This document shows positions 46,684-58,200 of a DNA stretch of 64,000 bases, piece after piece. Where the stretch lies: positions 1,922,001 to 1,986,000 of the forward strand of contig CP060294.1 in assembly GCA_014302835.1 (NCBI GenBank), given 5' to 3'. The notes below the pieces were generated by a model. That model saw nothing but the letters and a program-made list of their open reading frames with translations. It did no database searches and had not been told where the DNA came from. This DNA comes from Pedobacter sp. PAMC26386 (GTDB lineage Bacteria; Bacteroidota; Bacteroidia; Sphingobacteriales; Sphingobacteriaceae). Every line of letters begins with the position of its first letter. Position 1 is the first letter of the stretch. The position numbers were made by a program, and so were the translations under genes.

Positions 46684-47385
46684 TCAATTTCTTTTATGCT
46701 TTAACAACCAATCGTAAATTTCAATGTTGGTTTCATATAGATATTGAATACCATGTCCTTCCCCTTCCAATCGCGTAAATATCATTTCACCACCACATTT
46801 TTTTAAAGAACTTTGTATCCGCTCAGTTTCCTTTATTGAAATTTGATCGTCGATAGTACCATGAAAAGTCCAGATGGGTACACTTTTTAACAGGCAGACT
46901 CTTGAACTGTCATTATCATTTATTCCTCCGCACAATGGGACAATGGCAGCTATTTTTTCAGGATGATCCATTGCAGCAATGTAAGTCCCGTATCCTCCCA
47001 TACTAATTCCTGTCACATATACTCTGTTTTTGTCGATTCGATAGTTTAACAAAAGATCATTGTAAAGGGAGTCAAGCCAGTTTTCTGTAGACCAGTACTT
47101 TCCTTCAGGACATTGTGGCCATGCTATTACAAAATCAAAATCTACCCCCTTATCTACCAGGAATGGTAAGCCATAAGACTTTAATTTACTAAGGTCATTG
47201 CCTTTTTGAGATCCACCATGTAAATAGATAATCAGAGGATACTTTAAACTATCATTTGCATATGACTTAGGGAGATACAGTAAATGTTTGTAGTTTACTT
47301 TTAGTTTGGTTTGAGCAAACAGATGGAATCCCATCACAGAAAGCAAATATGTGAGAAGAATGTATTTATATTGGCATTTATGCAT
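46684..47385 (-). CDS. exported alpha/beta hydrolase (esterase/dienelactone hydrolase type)
   Basis: A signal peptide (about 1-24) is followed by a compact 233-residue hydrolase. The nucleophile elbow is GISMGGYG, with the oxyanion region YLHGGSQKGND. An acid in HGTIDDQIS and a histidine in EGEGHGIQY complete the triad. Relatives are called phospholipase/carboxylesterase or prolyl-oligopeptidase-like; the substrate is unknown. Confidence 0.85.
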   Translation of the reverse strand: MHKCQYKYILLTYLLSVMGFHLFAQTKLKVNYKHLLYLPKSYANDSLKYPLIIYLHGGSQKGNDLSKLKSYGLPFLVDKGVDFDFVIAWPQCPEGKYWSTENWLDSLYNDLLLNYRIDKNRVYVTGISMGGYGTYIAAMDHPEKIAAIVPLCGGINDNDSSRVCLLKSVPIWTFHGTIDDQISIKETERIQSSLKKCGGEMIFTRLEGEGHGIQYLYETNIEIYDWLLKHKRN

Positions 47386-47417
47386 TCTACTAAAGTAATA
47401 ATTAGCTAACTTTCTAA

Positions 47418-47501
47418 CTATAGATCATCTTCCAGATCTTTTACATCAGTAGAATCAAGATAAATTATAGTGTTCTCCACATGCTTATGGACAGAGATTA
47501 T
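47418..47501 (-). pseudogene. possible C-terminal remnant of a tyrosine recombinase
   Basis: A 27-codon stretch reads SVHKHVENTIIYLDSTDVKD and then LEDDL before TAG. The spacing H-K-x-V-x-x-T-x-x-Y matches the last helices of phage-type integrases, where Y is the catalytic tyrosine. A stop lies directly upstream. The resemblance is by eye only. Confidence 0.3.
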
Positions 47502-47651
47502 TTAACATAATAATACAGATTTTAAATAAGCATATCAAGACGAAAAAGATAAAATCGAAATTCAAACTGGCCATCAGTTTTTCAGTAATTTAAAAAATAT
47601 CCAAAATAAAACACTAAATTAACTACTAAACTATCAACTTGCACTTTTCAT

Positions 47652-47693
47652 CCTGTAATCGTAGCGTTTTGATTAAAAACTACGTTTTACAGG
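47652..47693 (+). promoter_or_regulatory. imperfect hairpin before the lipoprotein gene
   Basis: CCTGTAA and CGTAG blocks pair with CTACG and TTACAGG around a GATT loop, with one internal loop. It ends 18 bases before the ATG at 47712 and may affect translation start. Confidence 0.35.
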
Positions 47694-47711
47694 AAATCAA
47701 ATATTACAATT

Positions 47712-48113
47712 ATGAAATCATCATTTAAATTAACGCTTATTTTGTGTTTATTTCTTGCTAACTCCTGCAGTAAAGATAAATCAGTTCGTGATGACTCTCT
47801 TACCGGAGGTAAATGGGAACTTTCTGAACATCTTTCAGATACAGGGAATGGCAATGGAGAGTGGACAGCTGTCAACAAAAGCTCCCGTATTGACCATATT
47901 AGTTTCAAAGTAAATGGGGACCTTGATTGGGATCTTAATAAAGAATTCCAAACCTATATAATAAAAGACAGTGTAACTTTATCCTTTATAAGAGCAGATA
48001 AGTCTGTACAAACTTACGCGTATCAAATAAAGGAAGGTAAATTATCCATGAGCCCAAAAGAACCTATTAGTTGTATAGAAACTTGTGGTGATAAATATGT
48101 TAAAACATTCTAA
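47712..48113 (+). CDS. lipocalin-like lipoprotein
   Basis: This 133-residue protein has a lipobox LANSC (cysteine about residue 20). The body has GGKWELSEHLSD and repeated beta strands, as in Bacteroidota lipocalin-like domain proteins. Two cysteines (CIETCGDKY) lie near the end. It is probably an outer-membrane or periplasmic lipoprotein of unknown function. Confidence 0.75.
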   Translation: MKSSFKLTLILCLFLANSCSKDKSVRDDSLTGGKWELSEHLSDTGNGNGEWTAVNKSSRIDHISFKVNGDLDWDLNKEFQTYIIKDSVTLSFIRADKSVQTYAYQIKEGKLSMSPKEPISCIETCGDKYVKTF

Positions 48114-48201
48114 CCTAATCGGTCATACTCGTTTTTTAGCCCATGTTACCTCCTGTTGAAAATTCAGGTTAAATTAGGAGCTAAGAAACTGACTATCTAA
48201 C

Positions 48202-48240
48202 AATTAACTTGATGTTCCAAAATGGGACATCAAGTTAATT
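48202..48240. terminator. palindrome after the lipoprotein gene
   Basis: Arms of 17 bases (48202-48218 and 48224-48240, one G-T pair) enclose a 5-base loop; the core is TTAACTTGATGT. It lies about 90 bases after the stop. There is no strong T-run. Confidence 0.5.
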
Positions 48241-48307
48241 TGAAACACCTCAGCTCAGTTTACACTCCCTTTTTCAAAGTATAGATTTTGCTGTGATATT
48301 TACGAAT

Positions 48308-48674
48308 ATGAAAAACCACTTAATTCTTCTGTTTTCAACTTTTAGCCTTGGCATAAAGGCCCAACAAAAAAGCATTTTTTATGACAATAGAGACAGTTCT
48401 GTTTGTTATGTTTCAAATTGCCAAAAATGCTATAGAAAGATCTAATACTTATTGGTCAATCAAACCCGGATTAAAAGAACAAACTTTCCAGATTACTTTT
48501 TCGATTATCTCTGATAAAATGGTCACTATTATCAAATCAGATAAAAATAATAACATATTTGAAATGTCCTTAGATCGACATATAAATTATAAAGACGCCC
48601 CTAAAGAGTTAACTATCTTGCCAACAATAACAATTATTTACAAAGAGGTAGTAATTCAACGGGTTCTTGACTAA
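48308..48674 (+). pseudogene. exported small protein with a frameshift
   Basis: ATG 48308 opens a signal peptide (MKNHLILLFSTFSLGIKAQQ) and continues FYDNRDSSVCYVSNCQKCYR before TAA at 48443. From the same spot the +1 frame continues SNTYWSIKPGLKEQTFQITF to 48674. Together they form one plausible exported protein of about 120 residues. One base gained or lost near 48437-48443 explains the break. A reading error is also possible. Confidence 0.55.
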
Positions 48675-48702
48675 TGGAGATTTAATGAGTGTGAATATAG
48701 TA

Positions 48703-51069
48703 TTACTCATATTTAAGCGCGTCTACAGGATTTGATTTAGCAATTTTAACCGATTGCATACTAACGGTCAAAATTGCGATCAGGAATGACAATCCAACAG
48801 CCAATACAAAGGGTAATACAGATATCGTTACTCTAAAACTATAAGCAGACAACCAGTGATTCATCGTAATATAGGCAATTGGCAACGCAATCAGATTTGC
48901 TATAGCAACCAGCTTTATAAAATCTTTATTTAAATGAGCAAGAATACTTAAAGTACTTGCACCTAAAACTTTGCGTATACCAATTTCCCTTTTTCTTTGT
49001 TCAGCAAGGAATAAAGCAAGTCCTAATAAACCCAGGCAGGAAATAAATACAGCAAAGCCGCCAAACCAATTGGACAATGTCCCCAACAACTGCTCATTTT
49101 GAATTTTACGTTCAAAATCATCATTAACGAACCTATGATCAACCGGGAAATCGGGATTAAACTGCTTAACAAGCTCATCTATCATGTTGACAGAACTACT
49201 CAAATTCTGATCAGGGTTTAGCCTTGCTATAATATAATTATAATCACTTTTTGGATTATACAAGACCATTGGACTAACTTTTTGATAAGGAGATTCCATT
49301 ATAAAATCTTTCATCACTCCAACAATAGTTACGGGAGTATCACCCCATTTGATAACAGTGCCAACCGGATGTTTCAAACCCATTATTTTCACCGCTGACT
49401 CATTCACTAAGACATTTAAAGTCTCTACAAATTTGTTCGAAAATTCTCTTCCTGCAATAATTTCAGCACCAGTTGTTTTTGTAAAATCATAACCTGCACC
49501 CCGAAAATTAACTAGAATCAGATCTTTTGGATTCTTACCAGGCCAGCTAAAATCTAAGGTAGCATCACCAGACTGATTCAAGCTATGACTATAATAAGTC
49601 ACCGAAGTAACAGCGCCAGATTTTAAAAACTGGTCCTTTACAAGATCCAGTTTCTCTTTTCCTCTCAGGTTTCCCTGAACAGGTATTTCAATAAGGCCAT
49701 TCCGATTATAACCAATAGGTTTATTCTTAATGAAATTCAATTGCTGATAAATTACACCGGTACAAACTATTAAACAAGCAGCAAAGACAAATTGAAACAC
49801 AACCAACACTTTTCTGATGGAGAGTGATGAGCTTCCCATCATCGTAAACCCTTTTAATACCTTTACCGGCTCAAAGGAAGAGAGATAGAAAGCCGGATAA
49901 CTTCCCGCAATGAAACCAGTAATGATTGTTAAACCGATGAGCGTACCCCAGAATTTCCAGTCCAGGTAATTAATGACCAATTGGAGATTCAGAAGCCCAT
50001 TAAAATAGGGCAGACTAATTTCTATCAGTATAAAAGCAATCAGCATTCCCATGAAGGAAAGCACCATAGATTCCAATATAAATTGCCCAATCAGTGATTT
50101 CCTTGAAGACCCTATAGCTTTACGTACACCAACCTCTCTCGATCTTTTTTCGGACTTTGCTGTAGATAGGTTCATGAAATTAACACAGGCTATCAACAGA
50201 ATACAGAAAGCAAGAACTATAAAGATTCTAATCTGATCGATTTTACCACCAATTGATTTTCCATTTTCAAATTTATCATACATATGCCACTTAGACAGCG
50301 CGTGCATTAACCCCAAATTTTCCGTATTCTTCCAGTTCCCTTTGTAAATACCATTGATCAGGTTACTGGCATTGTCAGCATATTTATTATCCTTTAACTG
50401 GAATAAAGTGAGGCAAAAATTGTTTCCCCATGTAGAATTCCTCACCCAGTTATTCACTTTTTCGTTCAGTGACCAGGGCATTAGGTAATCAAATTGAATC
50501 GTCGAATTTTCAGGAACATCTTCAATGACAGCTTCAACTTTTAAGAGCACATTGTTCTGGAATTTCACCACCTTATCAATCGGATCTTCATTGCCAAATA
50601 GATTTCTTGCCAGTGTCCTGGTGAGTATAACTGAGTTTAAGTTCTGTAATACATTCAACGGGTTGCCTTTTATAAACTTATAATCCAATATTTTAAGAAA
50701 TGATGGATCAGCATAAACAGCAGGTTTTTTAAAACTCTTTTGCTTATAGGTAATTAATTCGCTGGAAGGATAGGAAGAATGAGATGCATAGGCCACTCCC
50801 GGAATTTTATCCCCAATCTCCTCTGCCATCTGCTTCGGCGTAAAACCATAGCTAATTGTTTCAGTACTACCTACCGAATTAAGGTATACGACATATGTCT
50901 TATCATAATTTTTGAACTGCTTGTCATAACTCCATTCATAAGCGACATACAATAACAGCATCATACAGCTGGCCAGACCAATAGCAAGCCCACCTACATT
51001 AATTAACGTGTATCCTTTGTTCTTCCAAAGATTTCTTAGGGTTATTTTCAGGTTCAGCTTAAACATCAT
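48703..51069 (-). CDS. MacB/FtsX-type ABC transporter permease, second copy
   Basis: This 788-residue protein has the same layout as the permease at 18555-20924: start FKLNLKITLRNLWKNKGYTL, two FtsX cores (about 285-430 and 675-785) and two periplasmic domains. The two proteins share most conserved stretches, such as LRNLWKNKGYTLINVGGLAI. No ATPase gene is adjacent. It is 188 bases downstream of the AraC gene on the same strand. Confidence 0.9.
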   Translation of the reverse strand: MMFKLNLKITLRNLWKNKGYTLINVGGLAIGLASCMMLLLYVAYEWSYDKQFKNYDKTYVVYLNSVGSTETISYGFTPKQMAEEIGDKIPGVAYASHSSYPSSELITYKQKSFKKPAVYADPSFLKILDYKFIKGNPLNVLQNLNSVILTRTLARNLFGNEDPIDKVVKFQNNVLLKVEAVIEDVPENSTIQFDYLMPWSLNEKVNNWVRNSTWGNNFCLTLFQLKDNKYADNASNLINGIYKGNWKNTENLGLMHALSKWHMYDKFENGKSIGGKIDQIRIFIVLAFCILLIACVNFMNLSTAKSEKRSREVGVRKAIGSSRKSLIGQFILESMVLSFMGMLIAFILIEISLPYFNGLLNLQLVINYLDWKFWGTLIGLTIITGFIAGSYPAFYLSSFEPVKVLKGFTMMGSSSLSIRKVLVVFQFVFAACLIVCTGVIYQQLNFIKNKPIGYNRNGLIEIPVQGNLRGKEKLDLVKDQFLKSGAVTSVTYYSHSLNQSGDATLDFSWPGKNPKDLILVNFRGAGYDFTKTTGAEIIAGREFSNKFVETLNVLVNESAVKIMGLKHPVGTVIKWGDTPVTIVGVMKDFIMESPYQKVSPMVLYNPKSDYNYIIARLNPDQNLSSSVNMIDELVKQFNPDFPVDHRFVNDDFERKIQNEQLLGTLSNWFGGFAVFISCLGLLGLALFLAEQRKREIGIRKVLGASTLSILAHLNKDFIKLVAIANLIALPIAYITMNHWLSAYSFRVTISVLPFVLAVGLSFLIAILTVSMQSVKIAKSNPVDALKYE

Positions 51070-51213
51070 TATTAGATTTAAAATGTTTCATTCATATTTA
51101 TTGCAGCATCATCTACATGAATAAATATTTATGCGCTAAACTTATGCCATTCACAAAAAAACTAATTACAATACTGTATATCAACATATTAAAAGTAAAT
51201 AAATTCCAATTTC

Positions 51214-51248
51214 GTTCATTTACGAACAGCTATCGTTCAAATTTGAAC
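51214..51248. promoter_or_regulatory. two GTTC-N6-GAAC dyads spaced 21 bp
   Basis: GTTC-ATTTAC-GAAC (51214-51227) and the perfect palindrome GTTCAAATTTGAAC (51235-51248) have centres exactly 21 bases apart, two helical turns. They lie between the AraC stop and the permease start, about 145-180 bases before the latter. Confidence 0.5.
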
Positions 51249-51257
51249 ATAATCCAC

Positions 51258-52070
51258 CTAAGTTATAATACCTCGAATCTTCGGCAGATGCGAAGGACAA
51301 TTACTCGAAAAACATTTAAACTCCTTAATAAAATGCGCCTGGTCAAAATAGTGATACTTGTAAACAATCTCGCTCCAGTCAATGCATTCACAATTCTTTA
51401 TCTCTGCTAGTAGCGCATTGAACCTTACAATACGACTGTAGAATTTGGGTGATAAGCCTACCTGTTCCTGAAACTGATACTCTAATGCCCTTTTCGAAAG
51501 CCAAACCTTTGTGGTTAACTGTTTAATAGACAAATTACCTTTACTCATTTCTATCAGCGAGCAAGCGTGTCTGACACGGCTAACATCTATTTTACTTCTT
51601 TGAATAAGCTGATTTTCCAGCCAATTATTAACCAGCTTAATTACACCGTTGCCATTGCTATAAGAGATGTCCTCAATTTGATTTAACAGAGTAGCTATTT
51701 TATCCGAAAGTATTGCAGACAGTGAAGTCCCATGCTCATCAAATGAGCAATTTTGAGGGATACCTAAAATTCTGTATGCACCATAAGGATAAAATATAAC
51801 ATGCAATACCCTGGCAGGAAAAGCAATTACCTCGTAAAAGCGGGCTTGCTTAAACTGATGAATAAAATTAAACTTAAGGTGTTTAATAATCTGCCCGGAA
51901 CCGATTTCCTTAACTACAGCAGGCTGGTCTAAACTAAAACACAATACTGCAGAACCAATAGGATACATATATGTAGTGCCATCTACAAATCCATCAGAAT
52001 AATCGCTTAGAATATAGGTAGCGACATATTCACTAAGCGGCCATTCCGGATAAAACCAACTGGAAGACAT
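51258..52070 (-). CDS. AraC-family transcription regulator (DUF6597-type N-terminus)
   Basis: This 270-residue protein has an N-terminal beta-rich sensor region (about 5-140, with FPARVLHVIFYPYGAYRILG) and a C-terminal AraC domain (about 165-260: LSIKQLTTKVWLSKRALEYQ, then the second helix-turn-helix with YYFDQAHFIKEF-like spacing). It lies directly upstream of the permease gene and may regulate it. The inducer is unknown. Confidence 0.85.
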   Translation of the reverse strand: MSSSWFYPEWPLSEYVATYILSDYSDGFVDGTTYMYPIGSAVLCFSLDQPAVVKEIGSGQIIKHLKFNFIHQFKQARFYEVIAFPARVLHVIFYPYGAYRILGIPQNCSFDEHGTSLSAILSDKIATLLNQIEDISYSNGNGVIKLVNNWLENQLIQRSKIDVSRVRHACSLIEMSKGNLSIKQLTTKVWLSKRALEYQFQEQVGLSPKFYSRIVRFNALLAEIKNCECIDWSEIVYKYHYFDQAHFIKEFKCFSSNCPSHLPKIRGIIT

Positions 52071-52209
52071 AAGGATGAATTTAGCCCAATTAAGATACTA
52101 ATAATTGCGCTTTTTTACAATTTTAAAAAACATACAAGGAATAACTTTACCAGCGTAAAATCACATACCTGCATCTGCTTATCGAATCACAAAATTAAAG
52201 CATCAACTT

Positions 52210-55200
52210 ATGGTAACGCTTCAGAAAACATTCAAATATAATGGTGATCTAACTACTATCCCTTTTGAAAAAGTTCTCGTCCAGTTCAAATGTCCTGTTT
52301 TTGATTATTCTCAACCAGGAATTGATGATCAGTTAGTATATCAGCAGGTAGTATCAACGGAGACTACTAAACTTACTCAGGAATTAAAAGGCGATAACTA
52401 CAAGATTGACTTCCCTACCGGGCTGATTACAGGAGATGATGAAGTACTCCGTCTCTTTTTATCCTATACAGCACAATGTATGGCGAAAGATAATCCGAAT
52501 ATAAATGGTCTTTCCCTAACTGTAGATATACGATTTAGCACAGAAAACAATCTATCATTAGGTAACAGTACCCTTAACGCAATCTATTTTATCAAAAGTC
52601 CTGCTCAACTGCTTAGCCCGCGCGCAGCACTTACCAGAATTAACCCGATCAGCAGTATACCAAATCTGAAATCTTTTTTAGAGAGCAATATCTTCCTCCT
52701 CAATAAAAATGTATATGATGAGGTTCTTCCCGAATTTAAGGATCTTGTTCATATAAACCAGGATCTGATTTTGTTAACGACCATACAAAAACTGGTAGAA
52801 GCGACAGATATGAATCCAATTTCTGGCTTTAGTATAGACGATAGGGTCCTCCAAAAACTACCAGGAATACTCACAGAACTACATATTGAAAATCAGGACT
52901 TTGTCGTAGAATTTTTCAAGAAACACTTTAATCGATTCTTCGACTTCCCACTTTTCGTAGAAGAAATAAAAACAATAAGTATTGCAGGTACTTTCCATGT
53001 AAAAACAAGTGACAATGCAGCTATTACCCTAAATGATTTACAGTTTTACAGCCTGCTGCTGGACTATACCGCTGTAGATAATCCCATAGGCTCCCGGACC
53101 GATCGTTTTGACTGGCCCACCACAGACAGTGAGATGAATAACAACACCGTATCCTTCACTTTCAATAAAAACAACCCTATTGTCGTCTCAGGCATCCAGG
53201 GTTTAATAACCGTACGTGTTAAGAGTTTTGATGGCGCTATATTGTGGCTAAAAGATTATCATCCCGAAGATCCAATTTTAAAAGAAGTAATTATAGAGGT
53301 TACCTTATCTAAACCTAACAATCTAAACGCATTACCTCCAAACGATATTCAGGTTATCGGGAAAAAACTAAGAGGACAACTGGTAGGTTTGACAAAAAAA
53401 TGCCCATTAAAAGATGCTACGGTAATCATTCAGGCAAAAAAAGATGGAGATGAAATTTGGAGACTTGTTGGAGCCGCTACAGCAGATAGTTCAGGAAATT
53501 TTTCAATGCCCTACCCTTACGGTGTTTTTAAGGTTGCACAGGCTATTGTTTCCTTAACACCAGACAGCCCGGCTGATATCCCCGTTAATCTGGATGCAAA
53601 GGATAACCAGACAATCTCTGATGCCTTCTTATATCTCCTGGTTACTGATCCGGTTTGTGATGAGCCGAAAGCCGAAGAAGATTGTGATTGTCATACACCA
53701 AAAAAGGCTGGACGGTTACCCGATCAGGCCGATCTGATTAATTCTGATGAATACACACAAGACATTGGTGGTGGTTGTATCAATTTATCTACGCCGAATC
53801 GCACGTTAAGTGAATATAATTATCAGGGAATTGTCCGTATTTCTGATCCGGATGTTGCGAATTACACCCTGAGAAAAATCACAAAAAAACATATAATCAA
53901 TCCTCACTTTTTACCACCAGATGCAATTAGCAAAATAAATACCCGGTTTGAGCTGGTTGGTGGCGCATCAAAAATCAAGCGGAGCCCCATAGATCTGAAT
54001 AATCCAATACAATGGCAGGACTCTCCGGATTCTCAGGAAAACCTAAGCTTTTACCAGGCAGTAACAATAGCCACCGGTCATATCTTACATTATAAATCAG
54101 TATTTAAGGCAGATGGATATTCGCTAGGTAATCTTTTATATTCTTTACCACTGGCACCGGGTCAGAAAAAACAAATAGTAGTGATAGATGCGGCCCACTC
54201 TCTTCTTGGAACCGAATCACAGTCAATTACTCAGGGCGAAAATCTGGCAGCGAACCTGATCAATGAGCGGATGATTACTGACCAGTTAGGCGGTGGTATC
54301 AATGAGGCTTTGCAAGGCAGTAGTTCAGCTAGTACCAGTGGAGTTAGTGCAGGGCTTGGTATTGGCGCAAACATCGGCGTAGTGTCCGGTGCTTTAGGCG
54401 TTGCTGGAGGATATGCTAATTCAAATTCATCAGCCTCTCAAAACAGCTCCAGAGATACCTCACAATTTTTTGGAGAGAAACTGCGCCAGGCCATCATGCA
54501 AAATGCGGATAGTTACAGGCAGTTAAACGCATCAGTAGTCACCTCCGTGCAGGAAGGGCAGCATTATGCAGCACAAACAGAAGTTGTAGCCAATCATAAT
54601 CACTGTCATGCCCTGACCATGATGTATTTTGAGGTACTTCGGCATTATGCAATCTATCAAGAGCTTGCCAATGTAGAGGAATGTGTATTTGTACCCCTGC
54701 TCATGACTAACTTTACCTGCGATAATATTTACAAATGGGCCGATGTACTTGCCAAAAGCTTATTGCCCATCTATTCAAATACTTATCTGCAACCCTATCA
54801 ATGGAAAATCCAGCACCCATTATTGAAAGCATTTGATGCTAACGAGCGGATAAAGACTAATTATGTCAATGTCGATTTTCCACTCAATAGATACTGTGAT
54901 GATACAATCACCTCAGTTGAGGGGTCTATGACCATTCGGATAAACCTTCCACGACCTAAAACAAGATTTGACCGGATTCTGTCCCTTCCTGTGATTAAAA
55001 AAACGGAAACTTCACCTGGCGGGGTCGATGTAAATGGAACGATAAAAGATAATATCAAAAGTTCTGTTCTCGCAGCTGCTACCGGAGGATTGTCACTGCT
55101 TTTTGGTGGCGGACCAAGTATAAAATATGAAACATTAACCCACGAAGTACTTAGCCGGGCAGAAATATTCGACTCTTTCATGACTCTGGACGAGAACTAT

Positions 55201-58200
55201 GACACCGTTCCACCAGCCCAATGTATTCGGGTACATAACTTTGATCGCATGGATGTTATTATTAACGGAAATCCTAAAACGCTTGATTTCTTTGATGGAA
55301 TGTCTGATGACAAAAAACTATGGGATGCTTATGCAAACGTTTTGGGCATTACCACCCTCGAGTTGCTGAATAAGTTCTCAAAAAACGTGATCAGTGACTG
55401 GGACACTATTTTCTTCGATGATATCGCTCCGGATATTGTCGCCAACCTAATCAAGGAAGAGACTGTTTCTATCAAACCATTAGCTAACCTTGACCTGACA
55501 GTCCTGAATAGATATTCAGGAAGAGAGCAACTGATAAAATATAATTTCAATGCCAAGACTACACAGACCAGAGCTGATATACCTCAGATAGACATCATAT
55601 ACTCACCCAACCTGTTTGTGCTTATTGATGGAATTGAGACGCTAAAGAAGAAAACTACCTGTATTGTAGAAAGTCTTACAATTAATTATACAACAGCTCA
55701 CTATGCAGGAAGAATCTTCAGCGGATATGTAGGAAATGATTTACTGGATAATGTAAGCGAGCCAACTCCGCTCAATACTGATGAAAAGAGGTTTCCCCGG
55801 AAAGAGGATCTGTATATCGTCAATAAATTAATAGAACATTTGAATAGTAATCTGGAGTATTATAATAAGATGTTATGGTACAATCTGGATGTTGACCGCA
55901 GATACATGCTTTTAGATGGTTTCGACATCCAGGTTTTTGATGATTTAGGAGCTCCTGCGGCTTTCAGAAGCCTGGCATCCGTAGTTAAAAATCAATTGAT
56001 TACTGTAACGGGTAACTCCCTTGTTTTCCCAGTTGCCCCTGGCTATAGAGTCAGTCAATCTTATATTTTAATCAAAGCCCCTGAACAGGTAACTCAGGAA
56101 ATCACCTTATTTGATCATTACAAACCTTTGACTCCTATCCCGCCATATCGAATTAGTGTTCCTTCCCGTGGCGTATTTCTGGAAGCTATACAAGGGGTTT
56201 GTGATGCCTGTGAAAAAATTAAAGAGAATTCGGCACAAGACTGGACTAAATTCACCACTGATGAGCCAACCCCAATCAGTGCTGTTACACCAATTGTACC
56301 AACCGTTACTGACTGGAAGGCCGCCTTTAAAGATTTTGCGACACCACTTATTAATATTCAGAATGCTCCTGCAACCCCTGCTCCTGGTGCTGGTTTAGCC
56401 GGTTTGTCAGAACTTCTGGGTAAAGCAGGTATTTTCAAAGATATTACTGGGCTGGATGCCAATCAGCAAAATGTACTCAAAACCTTCCTTTCAAATCAGG
56501 AAAATGCTAAAGCCTTTGCTGAAATGGCCAAAAACATGGCTCTGCAAGGACACAATACTGAAAACTCCGATAAGATTATGGACACGCTGAAAACTGCTAA
56601 AGACAGTGGAGCGATCAGCCAGGATGACTATGGAAAACTGGTCAAAGAACATATCCAGAAACAAATTGACGGCGGCGCAACCAATGCACAGATAGAGAAA
56701 GAGAAAGCAAAACCTACCCTTACCGATGCCGCAGTAAAAGCTGCAGATCAGGGTAAAAATGTGAAAGCTCAGAAAACTGATAAAGAAGGAAATATAGAGT
56801 CCGTGGATATTAGCTCAGGACAAAGTGATCAGATACTATCCTCAGTCAAGGGGAATGTTCCTAAACTTAAACAGGAAAACGATATGGCCTGCTGGGCCAC
56901 CGCAGCAACCATGATGGTAAGCTGGAAAAAAGGAACTGTGCTCACCGTGCCACAAGTGCTTACCGATGCTGGAGCCGTTTATCTTCAAAAATTCAATAAT
57001 GGTGAAGGATTGCTGTCCAGTGAAAAAGAAGCATTTATTTCAGCTTTAAATATGGTTGGTGAAGCACCCGCAAACTATACTTTGCAACAGTACATTGACT
57101 GGCTGAACACTTATGGACCGCTGTGGGTGACAACAGATTCTTCAACCGCAACAGGATCTTTCTCTCCCCATGCTCGTATTTTAACTAAAATAAGCGGAAC
57201 AGGATCTCCGGATGGAAATGGGACAAACTTTACCTTCACCGATCCCGGAACTGGAACAGAAATTATTGAAACCTTTACACAGTTTATTGCTGCATTTGAA
57301 CAAATGGTTACAGATAATTCCGGCAGTTTGTTTATTCAGATTGTACACTTTATAGATAAGGCCACTGATGGTGGAGAAGGTTCTCCTGTTCTCATTACCA
57401 CTATTGCACAGGATTTCCTGGATACTGTAGTGAATGTTCCGGCCAACCTGTTTAAAAACGGCGCCGATATTGACAGTTTCTTCATGGGTAAGACTGGCGC
57501 AAGTTTTAATACCTTTTTTGCCAATCAAATCGGCAATAAAGAGTTTTGGACAGGAACAAATATTACAGCTGATGCACTACGCTCTACCAGATTTATGAAT
57601 ATCTGGGATAATGTTGCTAATACTTTTTCCATCACTAATTTTAACCTGATTCAGTTCTTATGTTTGCAAAGTGCAATTGTAAATGAAACTGGCGGACTAA
57701 TGAATATTCCGTCAGAAGGGACCAATTTGAAGGACCATAATGGATTAAAATACACATACAGTGATATTCCTTCAGGCTATATTACTGGATATCCGGGAAA
57801 AGGCTCTTATAACGTTGCCCCTCTTAACAGATTAGCATTCGATTTGTTCAATAATCCTGATTTTAATACTGCACATGATGGTTTGACAGGAGCAAGCTTA
57901 TATAAAAATACTTCAAACGTAGATTGGAAAGGCCAGGTTTATCCAATTACAGAAACTGCCCCAAATAATCTTCCCTATGTAGCGCAAGCCGATTTCCATA
58001 AATTCAGAGGCAGAGGCTATATACAGCTTACCTGGAGAAACAATTACCTGCCTACTATTGATTTTATCCTGAAATACACCGGAACAAATCCAATTATATT
58101 AAAACATCAGGCTGTTTGGACAGCAGGTCTTGGTACACCGGTATCGAGTCTTACTGCTGCTCAATATCAGGCATTAAAAAGTAAAGCGGCTACCATTTCA

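Larger units (their letters stand above)
47386..47711. other. 326-base intergenic region with an integrase-like remnant and a hairpin
   Basis: Between the hydrolase and lipoprotein genes the sequence is AT-rich. It contains a 27-codon minus-strand remnant (47418-47501) and an imperfect hairpin just upstream of the lipoprotein start (47652-47693). Otherwise I see nothing. Confidence 0.5.

Noticed and set aside
51117..51410. 97-residue plus-strand ORF
   Set aside because: It overlaps the 3' end of the AraC gene in antisense and has a low-complexity, unnatural composition; the AraC frame is clearly the real one.
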